From JBBROS01 sp965217935 (GTDB lineage Bacteria; Pseudomonadota; Alphaproteobacteria; Acetobacterales; Acetobacteraceae): 64,000 nt of DNA. A program made the translations under genes and the position numbers. The stretch's first letter is position 1; each line of letters begins with the position of its first letter. Shown here one piece after another: positions 52,501 through 60,204 of the stretch. The notes beneath the pieces were generated by a model that was not told the origin of the DNA, made no database searches, and worked only from the letters and a program-made list of their open reading frames with translations. The stretch is from positions 2,728,001 to 2,792,000 of the forward strand of contig OZ244581.1 of the NCBI GenBank assembly GCA_965217935.1, in the 5' to 3' direction.

Positions 52501-54149
52501 CAAACCCGCACAACACGGTCCCGGCGCAAGTGGCGGCGCTGCAGGCGGCGGATCCGGCAATTGCCCCGATCGAGGTGATCGACCGGGACCTCGATGCGGA
52601 GGCGATGCTGGAGCTATTCCGCGGCGCGGATGCGATGGTGCTGCCGACGCGCGGCGAGGGGCTGAACCTGCCGGCGGCGGAGGCGATGGCGGCGGGCGTG
52701 CCGCTGATCGTGACCGGGATCGGCGGGCACATGGATTTCGCGGACGGAGACGTGGCGCGGCTGCTGGCCTACCGGCTCGCGCCGTCAGAGAGCCATCTGG
52801 CGACGCCGCACTCGCTGTGGGCGGAGCCGGACGAGGATGACCTGGTTGCGGCCTTGCGGGGGCTTGAGGCGACGCGGCGCGACGCGGAGGCTGCGGCGGA
52901 GTGGAAGAGGCGGACGGCGCGGGCGCGGGAGCAGGCCACACGCCGGCTCGGGGCCAGGGCGCTGGTTGAGCGGATCGAGGGGGCAGCGCTCGACGTGCTG
53001 CTCCGGGGGCCGCCGGAGCCGTTGCGGATGGCCTGGGTGACGAGCTGGGCGGTGCGGTGCGGGGTGGCGGAGTACTCGCGGCACCTGCTCGGGGCAATGC
53101 CGGAGCAGGCGGACGTGTCGCACGTGGTGCTATGGGACGACCGGACGCCGGCGGAGGGGGAAGGCGCGGCCGTGGGCCGGGCGGTCTGGAATTTGGCGCG
53201 GGCGGGGAATGTGGCGCGGTTCGAGGCGGCGGTGGCGGCTGAAGACCCGGGGGCGGTGGTGCTCCAGCATCAGCCGGGATTAATCCCTTGGGCGGCGTTG
53301 CCGGATTGGCTGGGCTCGACCGTGCTGGAGGGGCGAGTCGTCGTGCTGACGCTGCATAACACGCGGGACCTGGATGACCTGGCGGGGGACGTGCTCGAGG
53401 CGGTGCGGGTCGCGCTCGCCCGTGCCGATAGGGTGGTGGTGCATACGGAGCGTGACCTGGCCCGGCTGCGGCGGCTCGGGCTGGCCGCGAACGTGGCGCT
53501 GTTCCCGCATGGGGTGCGGGACGGGCTGCCGGCGCGCGAGGCGGCGGCGGTGGCGGACGCGCCGCTGATCGGGTGCTATGGGTTCTTCTTGCCGGGAAAG
53601 GGGGTGGGGCGGCTGATCGAGGCGGTGGCGTTGCTGCGGCGGGCGCGGCCCGGGGCGCGGCCTAATGCGCGGCTGCGGCTGGTGAATGCGGAGTATGACG
53701 GGCAGGGTTCGCGGGAGGAGATCGCGGCGTGCCGGGCCTTGGCGGCGGCGGCAGGGGTGGGGGACGCGGTCGAGTGGGAGACGGGGTTCCTGGAGGATGA
53801 CGAATCACTGGCGTTGCTGTCGGAGTGCGACGTTGTCGTGCTGCCGACGCAGGCGAGCAAGGAGGCGTCGAGCGCCGCGGTCAGGATGGCGCTTGCTTCG
53901 GGCGCGCCGGTGCTGACGACGCCGTTGCCGCTTTACGACGATGTGGGGGCGGCGGTGGTTCGCAGCAGCGGATGCTCGGCGGCGGACCTGGCTGCCGGGA
54001 TCGAGGCGCTGCTGGGCGATGCGTCGGCGCGGTCCGCGGCGCAGCAGGCGGCGCGGCGCTGGCAGGATGGATCGCGTTGGACGCTGGTCGCGCGGCGGTT
54101 CCTGGGGATGGTCAAGGGTCTTTGCGCCTGCCGAACAATTCCTGACTAA
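49545..54149 (+). CDS. FkbM methyltransferase fused to three glycosyltransferase domains
   Basis: This 1534-residue multidomain enzyme is translated directly after gspK. Residues 1-220 form an FkbM methyltransferase (GFYVDVGAWHPDEDSVTR, INIEAAPEM, IHFLKVDVEGAERAVLEG). Residues 230-365 are Ala/Glu/Arg-rich and probably coiled coil, then a Pro/Ala linker runs to 422. Three GT-B domains follow. The first (about 422-785) has VLFVGRVIESKGQADLVDAF and SLSWHEGFGVPLAEAVA. The second (about 789-1155) has FTFLHVSSCFPRKGVDVLL and VLPTRGEGLNLPAAEAMA. The third (about 1162-1534) has LIGCYGFFLPGKGVGRLIEA and VVLPTQASKEASSAAVRMAL. No signal peptide is present. It probably builds and methylates a glycan; target and link to secretion are inference. 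Confidence 0.85.
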   Translation: MAFISYAQNGEDVLLWRAFQDVAAGFYVDVGAWHPDEDSVTRAFYDRGWRGINIEAAPEMAARVAAARPRDVTLAVAAGAADGVTTLHRVVGTGLSTIDAGTARLLPEAGFEADTLDVPLRRLDGILAAHAPGPIHFLKVDVEGAERAVLEGADFGRFRPHVVLVEATRPLSSVPTHEGWEHLLTKAGYRFVLFDGLNRFYVAEEHEGSLAACFSTPVNVLDGYVRVADAAWARAAAEQEGRVQAALRQVEWAEEAARAAYARGFEQARDAGSLRTRLEMAEQAKANAERLMLAADAWGHECDALRLAAEGRAAALEAELGAALQAQTSERAALLAALAARERLLQAFEASTSWRLTRPVRALSGLVRPRAEDAPRRPGIPPTLPAADEPDPAPAEAESPPPPAPEPAPPAPIPPAPPRRRPGTLRTVHQFHSGSATGDAITNSMLLIRRLLRAEGYRSEIFVEHVDPALSRELRPLASLPGGGGHVLILHHSIGHDALDQVLGGDAPVILFYHNVTPAELLPPSPSLQHYARLGREQLAQIRGRAAAALADSEFNAIELRRAGFAAVRACSLLFDLDALGAEGGARAEGRPFTVLFVGRVIESKGQADLVDAFAAFAGLYGRPARLVLVGRMDSPGDYLQAIDERVRRHGLIDAVTLTGAVSDAELAAWYRAADLYVSLSWHEGFGVPLAEAVARGAPVLAWGGGAAPYTLGDEAGLLGSREAAAVGRRMLELAEDGALRAALLAGQRAALARFALARQWPAMQEALARAGAAAPPDAAARAALAARMRFTVEGHAQGSYSLAAVNRGLAEAIEAERPGRARLVPVEGVRMTEFSAAPPGARALAERAAHPSGPHVVVSQHYPIHVSPERGDVALALVFWEESLLPAAMIETLAAGFDAVLAPSRFVAKALLDSGLPLPVRVVGQAPPLAAFETLGRERRGHPGAFTFLHVSSCFPRKGVDVLLAAYARAFRRGDAVRLVIKGFPNPHNTVPAQVAALQAADPAIAPIEVIDRDLDAEAMLELFRGADAMVLPTRGEGLNLPAAEAMAAGVPLIVTGIGGHMDFADGDVARLLAYRLAPSESHLATPHSLWAEPDEDDLVAALRGLEATRRDAEAAAEWKRRTARAREQATRRLGARALVERIEGAALDVLLRGPPEPLRMAWVTSWAVRCGVAEYSRHLLGAMPEQADVSHVVLWDDRTPAEGEGAAVGRAVWNLARAGNVARFEAAVAAEDPGAVVLQHQPGLIPWAALPDWLGSTVLEGRVVVLTLHNTRDLDDLAGDVLEAVRVALARADRVVVHTERDLARLRRLGLAANVALFPHGVRDGLPAREAAAVADAPLIGCYGFFLPGKGVGRLIEAVALLRRARPGARPNARLRLVNAEYDGQGSREEIAACRALAAAAGVGDAVEWETGFLEDDESLALLSECDVVVLPTQASKEASSAAVRMALASGAPVLTTPLPLYDDVGAAVVRSSGCSAADLAAGIEALLGDASARSAAQQAARRWQDGSRWTLVARRFLGMVKGLCACRTIPD

Positions 54150-54288
54150 AAATTAAGGCTTTTGTTTCGATTCCGTGCATCTATGGATCGGTTTCGGCCG
54201 TAACAATACCGAAGCATTTCGCTGGCGCCGGCGCGGTTGCCGCGCTTCGGGCGAATGCAGGGTTCTGGTTTACGGAGAAGGCATTCAC

Positions 54289-55200
54289 ATGGATACGGAT
54301 AGAGAACAGGGCGGTTCGGCCGCCAAGACGGGTTTTGACCGGCGCGGCCTGATGGGCCGGGTTGGCGCGGGGACGGCCGGCGTCGCGGCGCTGGCGGCGT
54401 TGTCCGCCGGCGGGCTGGTGGCTGCAAGCAGCCCGGCGCGGGCGCAGGGCGTGACCGATGTCGACATCCTGAACTTTGCATTGAACCTGGAGTATCTGGA
54501 GGCCGAGTTCTACACCCGGGCGGTGCGCGGAACGGGTCTGGCCGCGGGCGACACGACCGGGACGGGCACGCAGGGGGCCGTGACGGGCGGGACGCAGGTG
54601 CCGTTCAAGAGCGATTACGTGCAGAAGTATGCGTCGTTGATCGCGCAGGACGAGGAGAGCCACGTCCAGTTCCTGCGCTCGGCGCTGGGAGCCGCGGCGG
54701 TGGCGGAGCCGGCGATCGACTTGCAGGCGTCGTTCACGACGCTGGCGGTGGCGGCTGGGCTGATCGTGCCCGGGCAGACGTTCAACCCGTTCGCGGACGA
54801 CGTGAGCTTCCTGCTCGGCGCGTTCATCTTTGAGGATGTCGGCGTGACCGCCTATAATGGGGCCGCGCCATTGATCACGGATAAGACCTACCTAGGCGCG
54901 GCGGCGTCGGTGCTCGCGGTCGAGGCTTACCATGCCGGGACGATCCGCACGCTGCTTGCCAACCTTGGCGGGAGTGCGGCGGTGAACATGATCGCGGCCT
55001 TGCGGGGCAGGTTGGACGGCGTCAATGCCGAGCAGCCGATGAGCTTGCCCGGCAACAACTACAACACCGTGCCGACGAACGGCCAGGCGCTCGCGTTCGC
55101 GCGGACGCCGCGGCAGGTGCTGAACATCGTTTACGGGGCGGCGAACGCGCCGAGCGGGTTGTTTTACCCGAATGGCATGAACGGGACGATCACGTCCTGA
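54289..55200 (+). CDS. Tat-exported ferritin-like domain protein
   Basis: The 303-residue protein has a twin-arginine-type signal (DRRGLMGRVGAGTAGVAALA, cleavage near SPARA). A ferritin-like four-helix domain follows, with LNFALNLEYLEAEFYTRAV and QDEESHVQFLRSALG supplying the usual carboxylate and histidine ligands. Related proteins are annotated as ferritin_2 or desiccation-related; their activity is mostly unknown. The ATG at 54289 has GGAGAAGG upstream. The 139-bp gap after the glycosyltransferase gene may hold its own promoter. Being exported and adjacent to a T2SS, it is a possible secretion substrate. Confidence 0.85.
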   Translation: MDTDREQGGSAAKTGFDRRGLMGRVGAGTAGVAALAALSAGGLVAASSPARAQGVTDVDILNFALNLEYLEAEFYTRAVRGTGLAAGDTTGTGTQGAVTGGTQVPFKSDYVQKYASLIAQDEESHVQFLRSALGAAAVAEPAIDLQASFTTLAVAAGLIVPGQTFNPFADDVSFLLGAFIFEDVGVTAYNGAAPLITDKTYLGAAASVLAVEAYHAGTIRTLLANLGGSAAVNMIAALRGRLDGVNAEQPMSLPGNNYNTVPTNGQALAFARTPRQVLNIVYGAANAPSGLFYPNGMNGTITS

Positions 55201-55243
55201 CGCCTCGACTGAGTTCCTGCGTCCCAGGGAACGGGTAGCGGGC

Positions 55244-55275
55244 AGCCCCGGGGGAAAACGTCATCTCCCGGGGCT
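55244..55275. terminator. Hairpin between convergent genes
   Basis: A 9-bp perfect stem (AGCCCCGGG / CCCGGGGCT) lies between the ferritin-like gene and the end of the lytic transglycosylase gene. It could stop transcription from both sides. Confidence 0.55.
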
Positions 55276-55716
55276 TGCGCCATTTGCGCGCCCGCCCGTA
55301 TTTGGCATCGGAGGGTTCGGGGCAAAGAGCGCGCGGGCCGCATCCATGACCTTGGCGCGATAGGCAAAGTGGTAGGCGGGCGTATGGGAATGATAGTTGC
55401 CGATGGCTCGCATCAGGTCCCCTTCGGCCTCGTCGAGATAGTGCCGCATGATCAGGCCGGCGGCGGCGATGTTGAAGCATGGGCGATTAACCAGACGGTC
55501 CCGCACGATGGCGGGCGGGAGGCTGCTGTAGCGGGCCAGCGGGCCAAGCCAGAGGCTGTTGACCTGCATGACGCCGTAATCCTCGGAGCCGTTGGAATTA
55601 TGGCTGACGAGGCCGGGTCGGCCGCCTTCGATTTTCTGGATGGAGGGGAGGACCCGGGGGGGCAGCGCATAAAGCCCGGCGACAAGCGACATGCAGGCGA
55701 CGAACGGGACGGGCAT
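55261..55716 (-). CDS. Small lytic transglycosylase
   Basis: The 151-residue SLT-type peptidoglycan lyase has its catalytic glutamate at Glu30 (IQKIEGG). The family motifs NSNGSEDYGVMQVNSLWLGP and AIGNYHSHTPAYHFAYRAKV are present. The N-terminal MPVPFVACMSLVAGLYALPP is hydrophobic and may act as signal. Small enzymes of this type are often encoded with type II, III and IV secretion machines and open the wall for them. It is divergent from gspG. Confidence 0.85.
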   Translation of the reverse strand: MPVPFVACMSLVAGLYALPPRVLPSIQKIEGGRPGLVSHNSNGSEDYGVMQVNSLWLGPLARYSSLPPAIVRDRLVNRPCFNIAAAGLIMRHYLDEAEGDLMRAIGNYHSHTPAYHFAYRAKVMDAARALFAPNPPMPNTGGRANGASPGR

Positions 55717-56154
55717 GACGAGGTTGTTCCATGTGCGGATGCAGGCCGCAAGCGGGATGCCGGGTTCACGCTGCTGGAGATCCTGGTGGTGGTGGCGATC
55801 CTGGGGCTGCTGATCGGGCTGGTGGCGCCGGCGGCGCTGCGTCAGCTGGGCGGGGCGCGGGTGTCGGTGGCGAAGCAGTCGATCGAGCGGCTGGGGTCGG
55901 TGCTGGACATCTATAAGCTGGACACGGGGAGCTACCCGACGACGGACCAGGGGCTGCAGGCTCTGGTGCAGCGGCCTTCGGGGGCGCCGAACTGGAACGG
56001 GCCGTACACGCGGGCGGATGCGGCGCCGGTCGATCCTTGGAACCGGGCCTACGTCTACCGGGACCCGTCGACGCGGGCGGGCAAGGCGTATGATCTGTGC
56101 TCGACCGGGCCGAACGGGGATTTGCAGGGCAATGAGTTGATCTGCAACCAGTAG
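55715..56154 (+). CDS. gspG: Type II secretion major pseudopilin GspG, displaced, start unclear
   Basis: The mature part is a clear GspG: DAG|FTLLEILVVVAILGLLIGLV, then LDIYKLDTGSYPTTDQGLQA, LVQRPSGAPNWNGPYT and a PVDPWNRAYVYRDP calcium-loop region. The mature frame has no ATG, GTG or TTG close upstream; its nearest in-frame ATG (55600) would give a leader of over 50 residues. The ATG at 55715 (MTRLFHVRMQAASG) gives a leader of normal length but is one base out of frame, so a single-base deletion near 55745-55755 is likely. The gene lies 6.6 kb from gspK. Confidence 0.75.
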
Positions 56155-56790
56155 GGGCGGTTCGGCGGAGGGGCGGCCGCTGCGATGGCTGAGCGTTGCT
56201 TCGGAGCGGACGGTGGCGGATGGCGCGCCCGCGGCGCCGTCTGGACCCGGCGCGCTCGAACGGGATGGCGTAGGGTTGCGCGGGAAGCGGGCGTGCGTGG
56301 TGGCGATCGGGGCCGCGAGACCTGATCGAAGCGGCGCGCGACGACTAGGCCGTCCGTCGCCTGGCTCGGCGCGCTGGCGCTGCTGGGCAACGGCATGGGC
56401 CGCGAGGCCACCGCCCTTGCGAGGAAGACGGCATCAAGGGCCGGGCGCGGTTTGGTGACGAGGGCAGCGCCTGCCGCCTGGCCGAGGAGCAGCGAACGAA
56501 GCTGGCCGCCTGACTGGCGCCGGCCTGGCTGGCGGAGCCGGGTCGCCGGATCAAGCTCCGCTTCGTCCCAGCATATCGTCCTCGCCTCAGCCCGGTCGAA
56601 CGGCTCTGGGGATTGATGCGCAAGCGCATCACCCACGACCGGCGACACGACAGGTCCGCTGATTTCAGCATCGCGGTGCTGACGTACTTGCGTGGGGAGG
56701 CGCCAAGAACATGGCGCCTCTGCTGCGACCACGCCTCGAACGGCTTGCGCATCATTTTGCCTCGGGATGTTCGGATCCTGACCTGAACCG
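56155..56790 (+). pseudogene. IS630-family transposase remnant
   Basis: The clearest part is 56545-56790, which reads IKLRFVPAYRPRLSPVERLW, GLMRKRITHDRR, VLTYLRGEAP and ASNGLRIILPRDVRIL. This is the C-terminal end of an IS630-type transposase, including the catalytic glutamate in SPVERLWG. Upstream, 56155-56540 contains only vague traces of the helix-turn-helix half in mixed frames. No terminal repeats were identified. It separates the secretion island from the CO2-fixation cluster. Confidence 0.7.
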
Positions 56791-56814
56791 GTGTCTGCTT
56801 TGGCGCCGTCGAAG

Positions 56815-56854
56815 ACGCATCAGTTTTCGCCTCGTGACGGCGAGCCGTCCCGCG
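56815..56854 (-). repeat. 40-bp REP-like repeat, copy A
   Basis: This sequence, beginning ACGCATCAGTTTTCGCCTCG, matches the reverse complement of 62311-62350 at 38 of 40 positions. It overlaps the last codons of cbbY. The two inverted copies flank the cbb genes. Confidence 0.8.
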
Positions 56855-57602
56855 GGACGAGGCTTAGCCAGCGCCGCAGCTCGGCGAGGGCGACCCAGCC
56901 TCTCGTGAGCGGCGGTCCGCGCAGCACGCGGCAGGGCTCGTCCGGCATGCCGAGGTGGTCGACAACGGCGAGAGCGCCCTCGAAACCCTCCGTGCCGCCA
57001 TAGAGGCTGGTGGTCACGATGGTGGGAACGCCGGCGCCGAGCGCTGCGCAGAGGCCGTTCGGCGTGTCCTCCAGCGCAAGGCAAGCGTGGCTGGGCAGGC
57101 GGAGCTGCTGCAGCGCGAGGTGGTAGATGTCCGGCGCGGGCTTCTTCGCGCCCACGGCGTCTCCGGCAGCGATCACGGCGAAACGCGCCGGGCCGTCCGG
57201 GCCCAGCACTGCCCGCAGCAACGCCTCGACGTTCGCGGGGCTGGTCGTCGTGGCGATGGCGATGCGCAGCCCGGCGTCCCGCGCCTCATCCATCAAGCGT
57301 CGCACGCCGGGCCGGAAGGCGAGGCCGCCGCCGGCAACGAGGGCTGTGTAGCGGGCGGTCTTGTCGAGGTGCAAGGCGGCGATGGCCGGCGCGTCGAGCG
57401 CGGGCCGGCCGCCATGGACATCGATGTAATGCCGGATGCGTTCCTTGCCGCCGGCAACGCCGAGCAGGCGGCCGTACAGCGGCGAGTCCCAGATCCAGCC
57501 GAGGCCGGCCGCGGCGAACGCGCCGTTGAAGGCGAGGCGGTGCAGCTCCTCCGTTTCCGCAAGGGTGCCGTCCACGTCGAAGACGAGGGCTTCAAGCGCC
57601 AC
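56820..57602 (-). CDS. cbbY: CbbY-type HAD phosphatase
   Basis: The 260-residue HAD phosphatase has the CbbY signatures VFDVDGTLAETEELHRLAFN at the N-terminus, IATTTSPANVEALL, and KKPAPDIYHLALQQL with CLALEDTPNGLCAAL. In Rhodobacter CbbY hydrolyses xylulose-1,5-bisphosphate, a RuBisCO misfire inhibitor; that role fits here. The start is GTG at 57602, eleven bases inside the end of cbbR, so it is translated with the regulator. The C-terminal 25-30 residues are an extension partly encoded by a REP-like repeat. Confidence 0.9.
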   Translation of the reverse strand: MALEALVFDVDGTLAETEELHRLAFNGAFAAAGLGWIWDSPLYGRLLGVAGGKERIRHYIDVHGGRPALDAPAIAALHLDKTARYTALVAGGGLAFRPGVRRLMDEARDAGLRIAIATTTSPANVEALLRAVLGPDGPARFAVIAAGDAVGAKKPAPDIYHLALQQLRLPSHACLALEDTPNGLCAALGAGVPTIVTTSLYGGTEGFEGALAVVDHLGMPDEPCRVLRGPPLTRGWVALAELRRWLSLVPRDGSPSRGEN

Positions 57603-58602
57603 GGCGGACCTTTTGCCGGTCCGGCCCGGTTCGCGCGGGCGGCGCCGGGGCCGTTGATGGAAAAGCGGCGCGGGACAGGGCGGCATGGCCCCGGCCGATC
57701 TCCTCAATGATCGGTTGGCCCTGCTCCAGCAGGAAGCTGCGCAGCCGCGTCTGGACCGGCAGCAGCGGCAGGGTATGGCGATGGACAACGAACCAGGAGC
57801 GCATCAGCGAGGCGTCCTCGATCGCGAGGGGAACGAGCATGCCGAGCGAGACCTCAAGGCTGATGGTGTGCTGAGAGATCAGGGCGAGGCTCATGCCGGC
57901 GATGACGGATTGCTTGATCATTTCGTTGCTGGACGACTCCATCGCGACGCGCGGCGAGAAGCCGGCGTTGCGGAAGAAGCGGTCGGCGAGCGAGCGGGTG
58001 CCCGACCCGTCCTCGCGCAGCACGAACCATTCGGCCGCCAGCTCCCCCGGCTGCACGTGCCGCGCGCGGCAGAGCGGATGCCCGGGATGGGCAATGATGA
58101 CGGAGGGATGCGGGGCGAAACGCTGGGCGACCACGTCGGCGTCGTCCTCTGGCTGGCCCATGATGGCAAGATCGACGGCGCCGCTCATCAGCATGTGCTG
58201 GACCCGGCTGCGGTTGCCTTCGCGCAGGAGCACGGCGACGCCGGGGTAGATCGCGCGGAAGCGGGCGATGATGTGGGGAACGATATATTTGGCGGTCGAG
58301 ACGAGACCAAGCTTGATCCGGCCGCCGCTCACCCCCTTGAGCGCGTTCAGCGCCTCGTCCGCCGCCTGCAGCGACCTTAACACCAAACGGGCGTGGCCGA
58401 GCAGCGCCCGGCCCGCCTCGGTGAGAACGACGCGCCGGCCGGTGCGCTCGAACAGGGCGAAGCCGGTCTGAGACTCGATTTTCTTGATCTGGAACGAGAC
58501 GGCGGACGGGGTGAGGCGCAAGCACTCGGAGGCGCGGACGAAGGAGAGGCTCTCGGCGGCTTCGATGAAGACCTGGAGCTGGCGGATGGTGACGTTGCGC
58601 AT
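57592..58602 (-). CDS. cbbR: LysR-family regulator of CO2 fixation CbbR
   Basis: The 336-residue regulator has an N-terminal LysR HTH (RQLQVFIEAAESLSFVRASE, LRLTPSAVSFQIKKIESQTG) and the CbbR-type effector domain (VSTAKYIVPHIIARFRAIYP, GNRSRVQHMLMSGAVDLAIM). CbbR activates the divergent cbb operon in response to Calvin-cycle metabolites. It is divergent from cbbL with 123 bp between starts. The ATG at 58602 begins the HTH at the normal distance. The C-terminal 25 residues are Pro/Ala/Arg-rich and overlap cbbY. Confidence 0.95.
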   Translation of the reverse strand: MRNVTIRQLQVFIEAAESLSFVRASECLRLTPSAVSFQIKKIESQTGFALFERTGRRVVLTEAGRALLGHARLVLRSLQAADEALNALKGVSGGRIKLGLVSTAKYIVPHIIARFRAIYPGVAVLLREGNRSRVQHMLMSGAVDLAIMGQPEDDADVVAQRFAPHPSVIIAHPGHPLCRARHVQPGELAAEWFVLREDGSGTRSLADRFFRNAGFSPRVAMESSSNEMIKQSVIAGMSLALISQHTISLEVSLGMLVPLAIEDASLMRSWFVVHRHTLPLLPVQTRLRSFLLEQGQPIIEEIGRGHAALSRAAFPSTAPAPPARTGPDRQKVRRGA

Positions 58603-58641
58603 CGAACAACAAGCAATCCCTTCACGTAACGGGCAGTCTAT

Positions 58642-58665
58642 TTTGCTTTCCCTCATGATGGCAAA
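58642..58665. promoter_or_regulatory. Probable CbbR site in the cbbR-cbbL promoter region
   Basis: The divergent region 58603-58725 contains a dyad TTTGC-N14-GCAAA (58642-58646 and 58661-58665), about 60-84 bp before the cbbL start. CbbR sites are LysR-type T-N11-A dyads in this position. The shared CAACGGG/TAACGGG elements at 58627-58633 and 58683-58689 may be further contacts. The assignment comes from position and symmetry. Confidence 0.5.
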
Positions 58666-58725
58666 CCGCATACCGTCCGGCGCAACGGGTAAAACCCCGA
58701 TGTGAGTTGGAAGGGAGGCCTCTCC

Positions 58726-60189
58726 GTGAACAAAGCGGTGGACATCAAGATCACGGACATGAAGGAACGCTACACGTCGGGCGTCCTGAAGTATCGGCAG
58801 ATGGGCTATTGGGAGCCGGACTACGTCCCCAAGGATACCGACATCCTGGCCGTGTTCCGCCTCACGCCGCAGGACGGCGTGGATCCGGAGGAAGCCGCTG
58901 CCGCCGTGGCCGGCGAGAGTTCGACCGCGACGTGGACCGTCGTGTGGACCGATCGGCTGACCGACAGTGAGTACTACCGGGCCAAGGCCTATAAGGTGGA
59001 GCAGGTGCCGGGCAACCCGGAGCAGTGGTTCGCTTACATCGCCTATGACCTCGACTTGTTCGAGGAGGGCTCGATCGCCAACCTCACGGCATCGATCATC
59101 GGCAACGTGTTCGGTTTCAAGCCGCTCAAGGCGCTGCGCCTGGAGGACATGCGGATATCGGCGCACTATCTCAAGACGTTCCAAGGTCCGGCAACCGGCA
59201 TCGTGGTCGAGCGGGAGCGGATGAACGTCTATGGCCGGCCGTTGCTGGGCGCCACCATGAAGCCGAAGCTTGGGCTGTCCGGCCGCAACTACGGCCGCGT
59301 GGTCTACGAGGCGCTGAAAGGCGGGCTCGACTTCACCAAGGACGACGAGAACATCAACTCGCAGCCCTTCATGCACTGGCGGGACCGGTTCCTCTATTGC
59401 ATGGAGGGCGTGAACAAGGCGATGGCCGCGACCGGCGAGATGAAGGGGACCTACCTCAACGTCACCGCCGCAACCATGGAGGACATGTACGAACGCGCGG
59501 AATTTGCCCGCGACCTCGGCAGCGCCATCATCATGATCGACCTGGTGATCGGCTACACCGCCATCCAGTCGATGGCCAAGTGGTGCCGCAAGAACGACAT
59601 GATCCTGCACCTGCACCGTGCCGGGCACGGGACCTACACGCGGCAGAAAAGCCACGGCATCTCGTTCCGCGTGATCGCCAAGTGGATGCGCATGGCGGGC
59701 GTGGACCACATCCACGCCGGCACCGTCGTCGGCAAGCTGGAAGGCGACCCGAACGTGGTGCGCGGCATCTACGACACCTGCCGCGAGACCTACGTGGCGC
59801 AGAACCCGCAGCACGGCATCTTCTTCGACCAGCCCTGGGCCAGCCTGAAAAAGCTGATGCCGGTGGCGTCGGGCGGCATCCATGCCGGGCAGATGCACCA
59901 GTTGCTGCATTATCTGGGCGACGATGTGGTGCTGCAGTTCGGCGGCGGCACCATCGGCCACCCCCAGGGCATTCAGGCCGGCGCGCAGGCCAACCGCGTC
60001 GCGCTCGAATGCATGGTGAAGGCTCGCAACGAGGGCCGCGACATCTGGAACGAGGGGCCGGAGATCCTGACCGCCGCCGCGCGCTGGTGCCAGCCGCTGC
60101 GGGCCGCGCTCGACACATGGAAGGACGTCACCTTCGATTACGCCTCGACGGATACGGTCGACGCGCTTCCCACTCCCACGCCGTCTTAG
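58726..60189 (+). CDS. cbbL: RuBisCO large subunit, red-type form I
   Basis: The 487-residue carboxylase catalytic subunit has active-site lysines Lys179 (TMKPKLGLS), Lys205 (carbamylated, GLDFTKDDEN) and Lys337 (loop 6, VVGKLEGD). Sequence style (ITDMKERYTSGVLKYRQMGY, WEPDYVPKDTDILAVFRLTP) and the partner CbbX place it in the red-type (IC/ID) branch. The start is GTG at 58726, seven bases after AGGGAGG. It leads the operon activated by CbbR. Confidence 0.98.
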   Translation: MNKAVDIKITDMKERYTSGVLKYRQMGYWEPDYVPKDTDILAVFRLTPQDGVDPEEAAAAVAGESSTATWTVVWTDRLTDSEYYRAKAYKVEQVPGNPEQWFAYIAYDLDLFEEGSIANLTASIIGNVFGFKPLKALRLEDMRISAHYLKTFQGPATGIVVERERMNVYGRPLLGATMKPKLGLSGRNYGRVVYEALKGGLDFTKDDENINSQPFMHWRDRFLYCMEGVNKAMAATGEMKGTYLNVTAATMEDMYERAEFARDLGSAIIMIDLVIGYTAIQSMAKWCRKNDMILHLHRAGHGTYTRQKSHGISFRVIAKWMRMAGVDHIHAGTVVGKLEGDPNVVRGIYDTCRETYVAQNPQHGIFFDQPWASLKKLMPVASGGIHAGQMHQLLHYLGDDVVLQFGGGTIGHPQGIQAGAQANRVALECMVKARNEGRDIWNEGPEILTAAARWCQPLRAALDTWKDVTFDYASTDTVDALPTPTPS

Positions 60190-60204
60190 CGAGAAGAACG
60201 CGCC

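Noticed and set aside
50376..52529. Long Arg-rich open frame opposite the glycosyltransferase gene
   Set aside because: Shadow frame; the plus strand has three recognisable GT-B domains.
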